Shown here piece after piece: positions 1-13,177 of a DNA stretch of 64,000 nt. A model generated the notes under the pieces. The model was given only the letters and a program-made list of their open reading frames with translations. It was not told the DNA's origin and ran no database searches. The position numbers and the translations under genes were made by a program. Source of the stretch: Pithys albifrons albifrons (lineage: Eukaryota > Chordata > Aves > Passeriformes > Thamnophilidae); contig NC_092466.1 in NCBI RefSeq assembly GCF_047495875.1, positions 18,720,561 through 18,784,560 on the forward strand, written 5' to 3'. The number at the start of each line of letters is the position of its first letter. Within the stretch, counting starts at the first letter, position 1.

Positions 1-3000
1 GTAGCACATATCTCCTGAGAACCATTCATAACATGAAAACCTGTTCTTTTTTCTTAATGGTAAAACCTAAACACTTTGCTCAACAGTGATTTAATGAGCA
101 GAATATTCCCATAGTCAGGGTCTGATGTTAATAATAGACAGATGGCTGGCAGTTTGAAAATCAGTCAACACAAAATATTTTCTATATAAAACTCAAAGCA
201 TTTTAACTTGAAAAAAATGAACCGCTTATTCCACGGTCAGATTGTAAATGAATTGACAGTAAATACAATCTACTGACAAGATGTGTTTATACTGCAGAAA
301 TCTTGAAAACACATATAGTGTATCTGATGTTAAGTGAATTATACATATGGAAAAAAGGAGGTGGGAAGAGGGAGCCTGACAGAGGGTAGAAGCAAAGCAG
401 TGATGAGAAACAGCAGAACCTACAAAAAGTGAGGTGTGAAGATGAAATTTATTGACTTGTTTCTAAGAGACAGTTCTGTTAGATTCAGAATTAGGTAGTA
501 GTTATACATAGTGCTCTGCACTGTTTTAAAAAAATTCACCAAGAACAAAGTCCTTACAGGTGTGTTGGTTGGCTGCTGGGATCAGGTGCACTATCTAATA
601 GTGTTAGATGTTCATTGGTGTTCCTCCTGTTTCTTCATTGGAGTAGTCAACTCAGACTGATATCAGTAATGTCCCAGAGCCAGTGCTTTGGGGAACCTGA
701 GGAAGAAGTTACATATGGAGGTGTTTCTGAATTATGATGGTCACCCTTGGGTTTGTATTGTTTATGTTCCAGTCCTTTCTCAAGGCTAGTTTTCATTCCT
801 CAGTTCATTACTGGCAATTCCAAACTCCTGGTTTCACTCCACTGTTATCTCTAGCTTCGTGAGCTCTGAAATTTAAGAATACACTCTTTGTGGAGAGCCC
901 AATAAATCCACCACTTGGGATCTGGGCTAGCAGGAATTCCCACAAAAGCAGGAAGTTCCCTAGCATTTTCCACTGCTACTTACTGCCTGGAACAAGGTAT
1001 GAAAAATATGCTAGGTGTATATTACAGCCCTTCTTCAGAGATGTGTTCTGCTGTCTAATAGTTATATATGTTCCACATGAGTATAGTTACATTATGTAAT
1101 TCTCCAGATAAACACTAGATAAGGAGTCACCACTTTGAAGATCTGTTTTGTTCTTACATGTAGGAAAAGGATGGAAGATTTTCATTGTCACAGAAAACTC
1201 AAGGTGTAAAGTGTAATACATTAGAACAACTTCAGGGCTGCTCTTGGGGATAAGAACTATTGACTGGCCTCCAATTTAAACTGAATCCCCACAGTAGGGA
1301 AGAAAGACTGGAAAATATAATTAGAAAACACTGTTTGAGAAAGAGCAAGAGATACTGAACCTGTCTGAATTTATAAAACAAGAAAGCAATCTGTGATATA
1401 GCATTGCCTTTCTTGGAATCATTTGAAGGAATAATAAAAAGCCAGAAGGAAGATTTAGAAAGACACAATGCAGGCTATGGAAGAACTGCAGGCAGTCTAC
1501 TACAAAGAATATTTATGCATAAGAATATTATTTGTCAGCACTTGATGAAGAAAAGCTTTCCATTTAAAAAATAACAGCAATGATTCATTCTTAAGAGAAA
1601 AAGGTTTCAAATATAGTCAGTGAAAAAATTTCGGTGATTCTTTATTTTAGATAAGATGAAAATAATCTGAGCTTAGTAATATCACTGGAGATCAAGAGCT
1701 GCAAAACAGTGACATGCTATACCTGCTAAAGATTCAATGTTAAAGTTAACCTGAGTGTGAAAAAAGCATGAGATCAATCTACTGAGAACCCTTCAGAAGA
1801 GTCACTGAAACTAATTAGTTTGTAGTAACATAGTTTGGAGGAAGGTAAGCCATCTCTGCCCTGAGAAGCAAAATATTTACTTCTTAGCTTACAATGAAAA
1901 CCTCCAGTTTAACAATGGAGCTATGATTATTTTATGCTATAACCTAGTAGTGCAGATCAAAAGCTAAGATTGACTCAGCTTTGTGGTCCTAAACCTAGTC
2001 CTTTCAGGTTAGCTAGAGTCTCTGCTTGTAATTGTAAGCTGCTGATTCCAGAGACATCTGGCAGAGACGACATGTAGTTTACAGTAATGAGCAGGTACTA
2101 AAGACTTTGAAGGCTTACATATACTGCCTTGATCCATGCATCTATTTGCATTTATTCTTTGAGCCACACGTTTTTTGACCTCTAAATGCTTACACTTTTT
2201 TTTTTCCTTAAAAGTATGCAGCATGAAATATTTGAAGTAAACTACAAAAATAAGCCCATACGTGCAGGTCTTGCCATCTTGAACACAGGTTGTGCAGCAA
2301 TGCAGTGCGTCTGTAAGGCTTCCTTGGGCCCATCTGGATTTCTAGAGTGGTAAAACTGCCGTGACCATGGCTGGGAACAGACTTTTCCTAGCTGCTGTAC
2401 CCTCACACGATTCCAGAATTTAGTCATACAATTCCAAAGTAAAACATAAATTACAGCAGAGGCAGAGAGCAATTGACAGGTATGGGGGAACGGGAGAAAG
2501 GATCTATTGTGTGAGAAGCAGACAGATCTGCTGATGTGAAAATATATTATTCTGTGGAAGTGCAAACCAGAGGGTTTATGGAATTTGTTCTCAATTCACC
2601 ATGAAAATGCTGGGCTGGGGGGACCATCCATTTGATGTGGGTGGTCCTTAATGCACATCATAATTTACACTTAAGGCATATACGATCCCTTGAAATTCCC
2701 TTCTTAGGAGGACCATAAAACCAGTGTTGCATATGGAGCTCACTGGAGGTTTCTGCAAAGCTCTCCCATTGTCAGACATAAACACATCCTATAATTCTAG
2801 CTTAGGTCAGAGTTCAATGACTCCTCAAAGCTTATTTCAGTCCTAAGCTGATCCCACTGCAATCCGGGTGGGCAAAATAGAAGTGTTTCCAACGCAGCTA
2901 CTTTCCTCTGGCTGCTCTGCTCCTCAGTCAGAAGCAAACCTGAGTCCTCAGGCTGCGGGTTAATGTAGTTTATTGGTGAAATCACCCTTGCTCATCCTCA

Positions 3001-6000
3001 GGCTGCTTTCTGCAGGATTTTGCAAGCATTACTGAACTTTCCTCTTCACCGTATAGGAGATTCTAGGACTATCGTTAGCCTCATCTTCAGGAACAGGAAT
3101 CGGAAGTTAAGACTTCATGCAGGGAATCCTTGTTAGCACATGAAATAGATCACAGATGTGCCTTTGCCTGTCTGCTGCAAAGGCAGAGCCTGGCCCCTCG
3201 CTGCACCCCGTGGGGCTTGGCCCCTTGCTCAGACCCAGATGTCATGGCTGTACTGCTGTGCTGGGCACTGCCTTGCTCCTGCACAGACATAGAATTGCTG
3301 GAGCCCTTTCCTGTGGGGCTGGGTGGGCCTGTCCCCATAAACTGGGCACCCTCCCTGATTCCATCTTGGGCAGGGCAGCAGTAAACAGTCATGGTAAATA
3401 GCAATCTATTTGGTCTGTACAACATGGCAAGTCCCTAGAATGAAGCTATTCCTTGTTCTCTATATGCCAAAGCACTTTCCAAGGCCATTTCTTTCTTGCT
3501 TGTGAGCATGAGAGGCACACAGGGCTTGGAGAACATCCCAAAGTGAATCCTCAAAAAAAGGTACTGTTGCCTTTGGGGACAGTGGCCCAGTGGCTGCCAG
3601 TGCCCAGGACAGAGCTGCTGGGCACTTAGGCCACAGATCTTGGCTGTACAAGCTGGGAAGAAAACCCTGCTTCCCACCTTGGGAAATTAATGGCAAAGGT
3701 TTTGCTTTGTCCCTCATCTCAGCTGACAGGAGGGTAATCCTGTCTCTTTGGACTACATGGCTCTGTGGTACAAGGGATAGCTTCACAATAAGCAGGTGAG
3801 AAACATTTTGGCCATAGCTGCAGTTCAGAGATTTCAAGAGCCAAATACAGTAATGAAGAAAAAGAAAAAAATTTGACCTCAGGGTGTAAACAGAATATAA
3901 AGTGCTTCTGGTTAGCATCTTGTAATAACTGGACCACGTGCCTGGGGAGAAAAGCAAGATATTTGACCTAAAATATCAATGCGTATCAGTATTTGTTTCT
4001 CCTTTTCATTCTTCTGCCTCTTAGAATCAGGCAGTTTGTATTCTTAGATTTGGGCTGCAAAAGACTAGAATGGCAACTCAATTTGAGAGACTGGGTGGCT
4101 GGACCTGGCCCTTGGTGGTATTTTATCTCTACTGGAGAGAAAATAGCAGAGACAAGGAATGAACATGGCACAGCCTCTTTCCATTACTTTCCTGGGGTAT
4201 CTTTCCCTGCTCCACTCTTGAGCAACAGTTTCCACTCCCTGAAATATTGCCCATTCCCTTCACTAAAGTTTCCTGTGCTGACTGAAGTATTAAAAAGGCT
4301 GAACAACATGGGCAAAGTTTGTTTATTTGTAGGGCTGCATATTCATGCCTGGTTTAGGCCCACCCTGCTGAAGAATTTCAGATATTTTGCTGAAAATCTG
4401 GGGCTGGGGGTATAATGGCCCTGGGGAAAAGTGGGGGCTTATGGTGATGCTTGTTACAGAGGTCAGGGGCAGATGATCAGCTGTGTCTTCATAATATGGA
4501 CAAGTATGAGTAGGGAAGAGAAACTGGATGTGAACTAGACTGAGCCCTTGGAAACCTGCTGCTGGAAGGGACAAAGAGGGGTCAGGCTCACAGCCACCAC
4601 AGGGGGCAGTGGAGAAGACACAGAGGGACTTTGTGCACCCCTTCTCTTGTCTACCTGGGCTCTAGCACCTCAGTTGCACCTGGGGATCTCTGGGGAAATT
4701 TATTTTCCTCTTGAGGATCCCAGACCCATCCTCCACTAGAAAATCTTTAGGAGCCTCCTTGCAGGGACAGGCTGTGCTTGGACCTCTGCTCCCCACCACT
4801 GGGGCCCTCGGCCATGGTCCCTGAGGGAAGCCATGCAGCCGCTTGCATCCTGGGGCGATTGTTTTTCAGGCAGTGCAGCAGCAGGTAATGGTCAGCCTAG
4901 CAGTAGGGCCTCTCTCTGGAAGCCTGACCAGTGCTCCTGTGAGGCACCTCCCTTGCAGTGAGAGGCAGGGGCTCCCCAATAGGAGTGGCTGCCCAGGCAT
5001 CTGCCATTGGCAAGTCTTCATCTGAACCTCAGGAAGCATTTGTGCTTCCTGCCATTGTGGGTTCTCAGTGTGGCTATGTAGGCCAACAAAACTCCATAAG
5101 CACCACCAGCCTCACCAGGAGCAGGGATGTGGAAAAGGTTTGCATGGACTAAACATTGATTTGCCAAGGCCTTGGGAGCATGGGGTGGATTAGGCAGCTG
5201 TGTTTATCTCTGTAAACAGTTGGCACAGCAGGCTCTATCAATCCATTTCAAAGAACAGCTCTTCTCCAGACACAGAAAAAACAGGTCTAAAGTGTTGTCT
5301 TTAAATAGACACATTAAATAAAAATGGTAGCAGCAGAAAACTGCTGTGTGCATCAAAATTGTGATGACTGAAGCCTGAGACCCAGCAAATATCAACAACC
5401 TTCTCATGCCGAGGCCTGCAGGGGCCCTAATAAATGTGCAGCTGCTTTCCTCCTGAAGCTGTACAGAGACCGGCTTTAGTATAGAACCAAACTGGGATGA
5501 TGGGCTTGCTGTGTTTGGTCCTGTGAAGTCATGCTCCTTCTGCAGCACTGTGTGAAGGCACACTGAGAAGAGAGGCTCACTGTGCTGCAGACAGTTCACT
5601 TGCCTTCTAAGTTTGGGGTCCCTTTGTCTATGTGCTGGCCAGACTTGGAAAGCTGAGGATATTAGTCTTGCATATTCTTCATTAGTATTATTTCAAGTTC
5701 TTTTTCTGCTGACAGTTTCTAGAGTAAAGAAATTTTTATTAGAAAATACTGTGACCCTTCCCAAGTGTCTAGTGTTGGATGACATTTGAGTTTGTGTGTG
5801 CTTTACAATTAAAATCTTAAATGGTTTCTAAAAAAGGAAAAGAATAAAATCCCTAATATTTGAAGACAGTGGATGTTTTCAAAAGAAAAATTAGCTGTTG
5901 CTTCTGAAAATTGATTTTCTGGCAAATGATTATATTACAGCCATTTTTCATTAAAAAATAATCTGCTGACCAGCTGTAGCACATTCATGTTTCAAGAGAA

Positions 6001-7125
6001 AGAGGGAGATGTCCACGTGTTGTAGTTTGGCTTGAACAGTCAGAAGGTGGGAGGGGAAACAGTAGCCCAGGGATTTTCTCGAGCACTGGTGCAGGCAGAG
6101 AATGGGATGGTAGGGAGAGCCTGTTGAGCTGACCATGTGTGTGGCCTCACACCAATCATCTGCATCTACCTCTGGCACCCCAATACAACACTTCCTACCC
6201 CTAGGAAGCTGTAGGGACACAAACCCCACAGCCTGCAGATATAGGACAGAGGTGCCAATCTGTTCTGCCAGGCTGAAGTCAGGATGTCTGTCCCTCCAAG
6301 AAGATCAATCTGATTAAGAGATTAAAGAGCACATTAAGAGTTGGAAAGGGAAAGTGTAACTGCAGACCTTGAGATCTCCAGTGACACTCTGGAAATAACC
6401 ATGACCATGCACAGGCTTGAAATTCTGTTGTATCCAGCAGATGTATAATGGAAGGTGGTGTAGCGATGACAGCACTAAAATGAATGCTGTCTGAAGGTGC
6501 AGAGGGCAGTGACCTAGTTGTGAGAGCAGCCAGAAAACATCTGACACTCAGATGATATTCGGGCACTAAAAAGAAACTGCAATCCTTCCAGCATGCTGCC
6601 AGAGCTGAGCCCTGCAGAATGTCCCATGATCTAGGTGGAGGCTCGTCAGGGCTGCAGCAGTGGGGCTGGATAACTGGCAGCTTTCGCTTTTGTGAAATTC
6701 TTGCTTTATCTTTCGTTCTTTTTCTATAGCACTCTTTCCCTGTCTGAATGAAAGTGTAGCTAAAGATGCCAAGTTAAAGACTGCTCCTCAGAGCATCCCA
6801 GAGCTCAGTGGTGGCTTTGTCCAATTTTTCCACACAGGAATTTTCCAGTGGGATTTTGGTTTGCGTTCGGAGCATCCTAGTATGTTTAGGTTTACAATAG
6901 AGCACCCAACTTACAGAAGAAAGAAAACACTGATTACTGCAGTTTTCCTGATCACTTGCCAACCAACAACCAGCTCTGTCTCTATATATTTGTAAGATAA
7001 CTTGCGTTTGCCCAGCATGTGTTGTAATCAATTGCTGTGTTAACAGATTACTGAGTTAAAGCCAGTGGTTGTGCAGCCATTAGAGGGAGGAGTGAGGAAG
7101 TAAGTAGGCCAGTTTGTAAATTTGC

Positions 7126-7141
7126 TTTTTTTTTTTTTTTT
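7126..7141. repeat. Poly-T run, 16 bases
   Basis: An uninterrupted run of sixteen T. It could be the relic poly-A tail of an antisense insertion, but no retroposed sequence is recognisable beside it, so slippage-grown homopolymer is the simpler reading. Confidence 0.9.
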
Positions 7142-8149
7142 GCTATCCTTTCTTGGAAAACTGAAGAAGATTTATATCTGTTGTGGTTTTGCACAGAAAG
7201 GCAATGGGTATGTGTGGCCCATTCTAACTGTACAGGGGGTTGAGCCAGTCTTGCCTTGGTCAATGTCTGCTAAACCTTGGCAAGCAGCAGGCATGGGAGA
7301 AGGAGCTGAACCTTGGGCTTGCAACTAACAGCAAACTGCACCAAGGCTTTAGCCCCACATTCTCATCCAGATGCAGCTCTCACTGTGAGTGTGTGCAAAG
7401 TGCCAGGAGCCAATACTGAGGGAGCACTGTCTGTTGACAACCTACTTACAGAAGCTACCAAGAAATTCCAGCATTGCAAGTGAGGGGTACAGTGGTAATG
7501 GTACCAAAATAATATCAAGCAGTTGTGCTGCTGGGTTGCATTTTGCAAAAGGGAAAATGTTCCACCACTTTTTTTTACCTGCTTATCATGTTGGTGAATC
7601 TATCAAAGGAGCAAAATATGAAAATATGAGTGTGATAATAGATGAGAAGCCATGTTGATGCTATTCCCCATACATACTTGTTCTCTGCAAATATTCCTGC
7701 AACTAAACCTCAGACCGCAAAAAACTATTTTAGAGGGCACAGAGCTTCCTATCAGCATTCCCAGGAGTTTGTGTCATGGCCAGTTGTCTCCTGTGCCTTC
7801 TGCTTTGTTGAGACCAAGTGCTTACAAGTAAATGGAGTTGAATCCAGCAATGTCACAGTAGGAATCAGTTGGCTTCCCATGTATCATTATGCTCCAGTAA
7901 TCTTCTCAATGTTGTCATTGAGCAAATATATGCCCTCTGGCTATATGCAGCATGAAATCAGGTGTTTACCTGCAGCCCACCTCCCACTATAGAGGCACTC
8001 TGCCAGCAATCCTTACTGGGTTACATGAGGTATGGGCTTGGTGCCAGTAATTCCCTGTCATAAAGCCTCCTGGCTTTAGCTAGGAGGTACTCAGCAAGTT
8101 TCCTAGCCAGGAACAAATGTCTTATGTCCTATCCAAACTTTATCTAGGA

Positions 8150-8163
8150 GGGGGGGGGGGGGG
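8150..8163. repeat. Poly-G run, 14 bases
   Basis: An uninterrupted run of fourteen G on the plus strand, the longest G run in the window. Such runs are slippage-prone and can stack into quadruplex structures. No gene feature explains it. The exact length is sensitive to sequencing error. Confidence 0.9.
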
Positions 8164-8591
8164 AATCTCCAAGTCTGTGCTGGTGTTAGGATTAGCCAGC
8201 ATTTCTTCTCCCATCACTCTCACATGAAGTCAGCAACAGAGTTTGCTACCTATTCCCTTCCTAGCACTTGGTGCATTCCAAATGAGGCCAAACTCACAAG
8301 GTGATGGTTTTGCCATTCAGTCAGTATATGTGAAACTCTCATGTGGTCTCTGTGCCCTGTACCTTCACGTGTGGGAGGAAACAACACTTCTTTCTAGGAG
8401 GTAGCAGTGTCCTGGAGAACTCTGACCTCACTTGTGTGAGGCAGTGCCTTATTCTTTCTGTATTTGTACAACATCGAGCACAGAAAGGGGCCTGGCCAGA
8501 AGCTGGTGTACCTATGTGCCATCATAGTAACAGTAAACAAAGAAGCATGTGATATTTGTCAGGGAAAAGCACAATAATCTACTCTGTTGGG

Positions 8592-8605
8592 TTTTTTTTT
8601 TTTTT
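8592..8605. repeat. Poly-T run, 14 bases
   Basis: A pure T run inside otherwise unique DNA. No adjoining retroposed sequence is recognised. Confidence 0.9.
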
Positions 8606-9449
8606 GTATTTGGCTATATGCATTGCTGGAAATTTTTCAAAAACCTAGCCAAAGGAGTTGTATAAACTGCTTTAAATGTAAACCAGATACTGTCAATTTA
8701 GGGCATTTGTAGTGGTGGTGTAAACTGAGCCAGAAAAGCTGAGCTGTGAGTCCAGGAGACAGCCAAAATGCAGCCAAAAGTATTTTCTCTGTGTTTAATT
8801 TAGTACAAGTGTGACTGGATAGGTACCAAGCCATGGTTCTGGTCACGCTCTGTGTAGAGAAACCTTAGGAGAAAGTGACTGGGGACTTTTGGTGAGAAAT
8901 CACAGATCTTGGATCAAGTTTTATGATGAAGCAACAAAAGTGGGTGAGTTGGTACCTGGAAAACCTGCCCTGAGGGCTTATCTGTTATGTTTATCAAAGG
9001 ATATGCCTGTGAAGTGCTATGCACATGTCCAAGCAGACTGGAAACCATGGGAATTTAAATTGTGTTGGTTTATGCCTCACGTGATAAACCTCACTGTGAC
9101 CTTGGTACCTGTAAACCCCTGTAAACTCCTGAGGGCAGAACCTGCAGAGATGTGTCATGCAAAGGGCTATTCTGTCTCCCTAGGGTTTTACATTTGTATT
9201 TAAATACCTGTGGATGGCTATTGTCAGAAACTGGGCTGGGGTGGTACATTTGGGTCTGACTCAGGCATCTGCCTTATTTTTTTTTTTGTTGGCTCAGCAC
9301 ACATGGCTGTGTGGGGGTTAAGTCTCTTACAAAAAGATTTTGCAGATGTAGTTCAAGCAAAGTTTTAAAAGTGACCAGTTCCAGCTTTACATGAGCTGCC
9401 AAGGGAGAGAGCTGCATGCTAGAATGCTTCTTTTGGAGGTGTGGTCCAA

Positions 9450-9630
9450 GCAGATCCAATGGACTGGAAGCCAAACAATTCAGTGTGGAAATAAGGTGCA
9501 GATTTTTTTACAGTGAAGAGAATTAACTGCTGAAATAATTTACCAGAGGCTGTACTGGGTTCTCTATCATAGGTAGTCTTCAAATCAAAACCAGGTGTCT
9601 CTTTAAAATACAGCTTTCTTTAGAAGAAGG
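9450..9630 (+). mobile_element. Old CR1 LINE fragment, sense
   Basis: This is a diverged piece of the 3' part of a CR1 (chicken repeat 1) non-LTR retrotransposon in sense orientation. The readable landmarks, in the order of the family, are a 'ggactggaagcc' block, then 'ggaaataaggtgca', then a block beginning 'gaataatttaccagagg' (in CR1, a version of 'ggaacaatttaccaagg'), and then 'gtcttcaaatcaaaaccagg' followed by a decayed 'aaaataca' block. This wording belongs to the older CR1 types shared by turtles, crocodilians and birds. The terminal 8-bp repeat is missing, and similarity fades after about 9630. No coding sequence remains. The ends are approximate and set by eye. Confidence 0.82.
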
Positions 9631-10974
9631 ATGGGCTCACCCCTCCACAGGGGATGATATTCTCCAGCCAGTGTGATGTGAAACACCAGGTTGCTCGACT
9701 GGAACATTTGCTTCTGGATTTAAAAACCTATGGATCCTGTGGGCAGAAAGAACTGTGTGCTCCATAACAGGGAATGTCTCTTGCATCCACTGAAAGCATC
9801 TGGCAAAGTCTGGCAGATCTATGAAGAAAAGGGTGTTTGGAGTTGCCTCTTGCGGTTTATGGGAGAGGGTGTCCCTGCGTGTGAAAGACCAGTGGCTGGG
9901 CAGGGATGCTGCATATTGGGGATCTGGCTGCTTACAGTCCAAAGGAAGAGCTGAGATATACTGGTCTAGCTTGATTGCCTGTGCTCCAACAGAAGATGTG
10001 GTTGAAAGGGCTGATGGATTTCCATGGATGGGTTCCAGCACAGCCATTTTTGCCAGGAACTGCCATGTTGCTGTAAGGTGCTAGAACAGGGAAACATGGC
10101 TCCTTCTTACCTACAGGTCAGGTCTGCAATAAGTGTGAGAAAAAGAAGAGAAAAGGAAATGCAACTCAGAGGTGCACAGATAGGGAGAGTGAGTTTAGAT
10201 ATAAGGTTACATTCTCATCAGTGGCATCAAAACCAGCTTGGGAGGTAGGCATTCAGGAGTGCATGTGTAGCTGTGTTCCTCTTTGACTGGATAGCAGATT
10301 GGCTGCTGCAGAAGTTTTTATTAAAAGTCAGACTCAGTAAGTGAAGCCGTTTCAGAGACAAAATAAAGAAAAACAAGGAAGAAAAAAGAATCCATCCCCA
10401 CCAGAAACTGTGTGACTTCTCAGAGCAATCTCATATGAGCTGCAAAAGCCACATAGTCAGCAGTCTTGACTCCAACTGCCCTGACGCCTGGAGAGGTGAC
10501 ACTGTGAAAACTGAGCTGTGAACGAGGTGAGAGATGTAGGGGCACAACATGCGCTGCACTTGCTGCCAGGCACTGTAAAATCCCTCTGTGCTGCATACTA
10601 TGCAGTCAGCAGGGTAGCCATGGTGCTCTTGTGTTTCTACAAGTTGTGCATCTCTTCCAAAGCTGATTGTTTATCCCTGGCTGACTCAGGACATCCACAT
10701 AATCGAGGACAAATAATTTTGAGAACTTAGCTACCTCTCCCAGTCACAGCCATTACATTGGCAGGCTTTGCTGACAGATAATGCTTCATTTGGCAGAGAA
10801 ATTCCTGACATTTACAGCTTCTGCCTCAGTTCCAGTAGAAACAGCCTACATGGCAACACAATCCAACTCCACTGGGTTCCTGGCTCAGCTCATTATCATT
10901 AGCTGTTTTTAAGGCAGCCCCTAAAAATCTCTGTGCTTCTGCTGTCAGTACCTCACAGCGTCAATGCTGTAGCT

Positions 10975-11020
10975 GGTTTACAGATGGGGAAAATGAGTCA
11001 CAGCAAAACATAGGCTGATT
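10975..11020 (+). repeat. Possible MIR-like fragment
   Basis: The phrase 'ttacagatggggaaaatgag' followed by 'tcacagc' matches the well-known MIR SINE core segment (tttacagatgaggaaactgaggcacag) with several changes. MIR-type relics are rare but present in bird genomes. The match is short and I could not test it against a library. Confidence 0.35.
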
Positions 11021-11490
11021 CTGGGAAGTTTCTTCACAGTCATCACTCATACTGGGTAGGTGCCTGCAAGCTCTGCCTGAAACCAGGGTTATGTGTGAAG
11101 ACACATTGTCCCCATAAATTCCAGCACACTACCCCTACACATGAAGGCAATGAAGTGCTTTACCTCCTTGCTAGAGTTGGCTTGGGGCCTGTGGGCAGAG
11201 TACTGATGAGCACCTGCAAATCCCCTCTCCCAGTGGGCACTGAATGTGTACTGCTCACTGTGGCTGGCAGTTAATGCCTTTCAGAACCCCAGCACCCCTC
11301 CAGTCCTCCCAGGGATTGACTCCAGGCTCAGACATGCAGCCTCTGGTCTGTGCAATTCACAGGTGCCCATGGACTGACCCCAGTCTGCCTTCCGTCTGCT
11401 ATCCCAGGAACTGTGGAAATCAAGATACACTGCTTCTGACTCATTTGCTTAACTGCATTCCATGGCTCTGGATTATTCTTAAGTGTTAGC

Positions 11491-11570
11491 AGGATCAGAT
11501 TTCCAAAGATATTCAAGTGCCTACAAATGAAAGTGGGCTCCTAATGTGATCTTCAAATATTCCCAAATTG
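11491..11570. repeat. Possible ancient sauropsid interspersed repeat
   Basis: The string reads like a decayed copy of a common old repeat in turtle, crocodilian and bird DNA, with the order 'gatcagatttccaaagatat', 'caagtgcctac', 'gggctcctaatg' and 'atcttcaaa'. I recall the consensus wording (ttttcaaaggtatttaggtgcctaa...) but not a firm family name, so the assignment is tentative and the ends are approximate. Confidence 0.35.
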
Positions 11571-12014
11571 GCAAGCCAACTAATTGCCCCACAAAATCTA
11601 TGTAGTTTTTCTGCATCTGTGGGAAGGACAAGTCTCAAAGGAACCAGACAATTCAACATTTGCATGAAATGATGAGAAGCAGGTATGATTCTCTGTCCTG
11701 TTCTTTAACTCACCTGTACCTTATAGCCAAGGCTCTTACAGTGCTACACCATACTTGCCTTTAGAAGCCTTTATTCAGCCCTTGTTCTGATCAGTGCCTC
11801 ATGTTGATATCATAAGTACAAATTAAAATGTGCATCCCTTCAGGCTGTGATTCCAGACCAACAGAGTCCTTTAACTTCCTTGTTTTTCTTGCCTTTTGTG
11901 TCATTGAAATGCTTACTTCAGTTTTAAAACAAGATTAAATAAGCAATCCCTGTGTTTTCTGGTAACTATTTTTGAGCTCTTCTGAAAGGCAAAGAAGAGG
12001 ACACCAGAAGCAGA

Positions 12015-12028
12015 TTTTTTTTTTTTTT
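12015..12028. repeat. Poly-T run, 14 bases
   Basis: A pure T run in unique DNA, with no target-site duplication or retroposed body recognised next to it. Confidence 0.9.
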
Positions 12029-13055
12029 GGCATCACCTTTGATCCTTGCCTGTGATCACCTGACTTAGATCAGAGTAGAGTTTTTCCTCTGCTGCACAAG
12101 TTCTTCCTCTGCTTTGCTATTCCTGGCTGAAGCGCTCTTTTGGAAGGCAGCAGACCAGAAGGAGTGCCCATGTGAAAATGATAAGGGGTGGGAGGTCTCA
12201 GATTCCTTTCCTACTTTTTCTTCTTGTACCAGCTATGTCCAGAAATATTGTTGACAACAAAAATTTTCAGTCCAAAACTGAAATTCTTTCAAATTAAAAT
12301 TCATTAGCTAGAAGTCATTCAAATAATAAAAAACACCTTGTAGAGATTTATATCTTTTTAATTAAAAATTATCACCTGAATGGAGACTTTCATTGGAAGT
12401 GAACCTTCCATCTCTACTGCAACCATCTGTAACTCCAGTATCTGGCCATGTCAAACTCTGCCTGCTATATGGAGGTGTTTGTTGTTTGCTTAGGCAGCTT
12501 CAGAGGAGAGGTTTATGTGTCCTCGTGTCCAAAGATATACTTGGTGGCCCGGTGCCTATGTTGTGTCATAGGACTGGGATGATTTCCTGGCTGTGCCCAG
12601 GGTGAGCACTGGCCCCTACCATGACAGTCTGGTGAGCCTTCTTTTTCTCCTCCTGAGGCTTTGATATTTGCATGTTGGTGTTTTTATTATTCCTGTGATC
12701 TTTCCAGCACTCAACATGTCTTCTGGCAGAATAGTCCCTGCACTTTCCTGCCTTTATACTTTCTCCTTAATTTTCATCCTGACTCTGTGTGTCAAAAGGT
12801 TTTCTACAGCAGAAATAAAACCTGTGCGCCTTGAGAGCTGCAAAGTCACAGACTGATCAGGGAACAATGCAGCATGATGATGAATATTCCTGACAGCATT
12901 TTCTACTGCAAACAGGCCAAACCCAACTGAGAAATAATTTTTAATGTGACTTGTCTCAAGAGCAGAACTAATAACATTTTTACATGGCAGATGGGTTATA
13001 GTGCTTTCGTTCTATTTACATGGCTGGGAATGTGACCCATCTTATTTTTCATAGC

Positions 13056-13068
13056 TGCCATCTGTTGG
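13056..13068 (-). promoter_or_regulatory. CTCF-like motif, minus strand
   Basis: The plus-strand sequence is 'tgccatctgttgg'. Read on the minus strand it is 'ccaacagatggca', which agrees with the core CTCF consensus (CCASCAGRKGGCR) at every position except the fourth. CTCF is the zinc-finger protein that anchors chromatin loops and insulators. A 13-base match arises by chance fairly often in a genome, so occupancy is only inferred. It lies in AT-rich DNA just left of a G/T-rich tract. Confidence 0.4.
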
Positions 13069-13100
13069 TCAAATTCATTCCAGTGCAATCAACCAAGTCA

Positions 13101-13177
13101 TGGTTTTGGTTTGCTAGTTGGTTTTTGGAGTTTTTGTTGTTGTTGTTTTTTCTTTATTTGTTTTGTTCTGGTTTTAA
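13101..13177. repeat. G/T-rich low-complexity tract
   Basis: The plus strand is almost only G and T here, built from GTTTT, GGTTTT and GTT words, including a (TTG)4 run near 13135-13147. It is roughly complementary to the A/C tract at 14510-14590. No gene spans it. Confidence 0.8.

Larger units (their letters stand above)
1..9449. other. Unique non-coding DNA, no gene recognised
   Basis: No gene or interspersed repeat is recognised here. The first 3 kb is AT-rich. GC-richer patches occur near 3150-3700 and 4540-5100. In these patches open frames of up to 165 codons (3460-3957, minus) overlap frames on the opposite strand, which is the pattern of chance openness in GC-richer DNA rather than of a gene. 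None of the predicted peptides resembles a known family. The stretch also contains poly-T runs at 7126-7141 and 8592-8605 and a G run at 8150-8163, listed separately. It could be intergenic or intronic; the sequence alone does not decide. Confidence 0.7.

Noticed and set aside
3460..3957. 165-codon minus-strand frame
   Set aside because: It overlaps several frames on both strands in a GC-richer patch, and the peptide matches nothing known.
7076..7088. Third CTCF-like word, 'ccattagagggag'
   Set aside because: It lacks the C of the GGC core and has a second mismatch, so it is much weaker than the two reported.
7931..7943. CTCF-like core 'tgccctctgg' on the minus strand
   Set aside because: The core is intact but the required flank (TGG) is replaced, leaving three mismatches.
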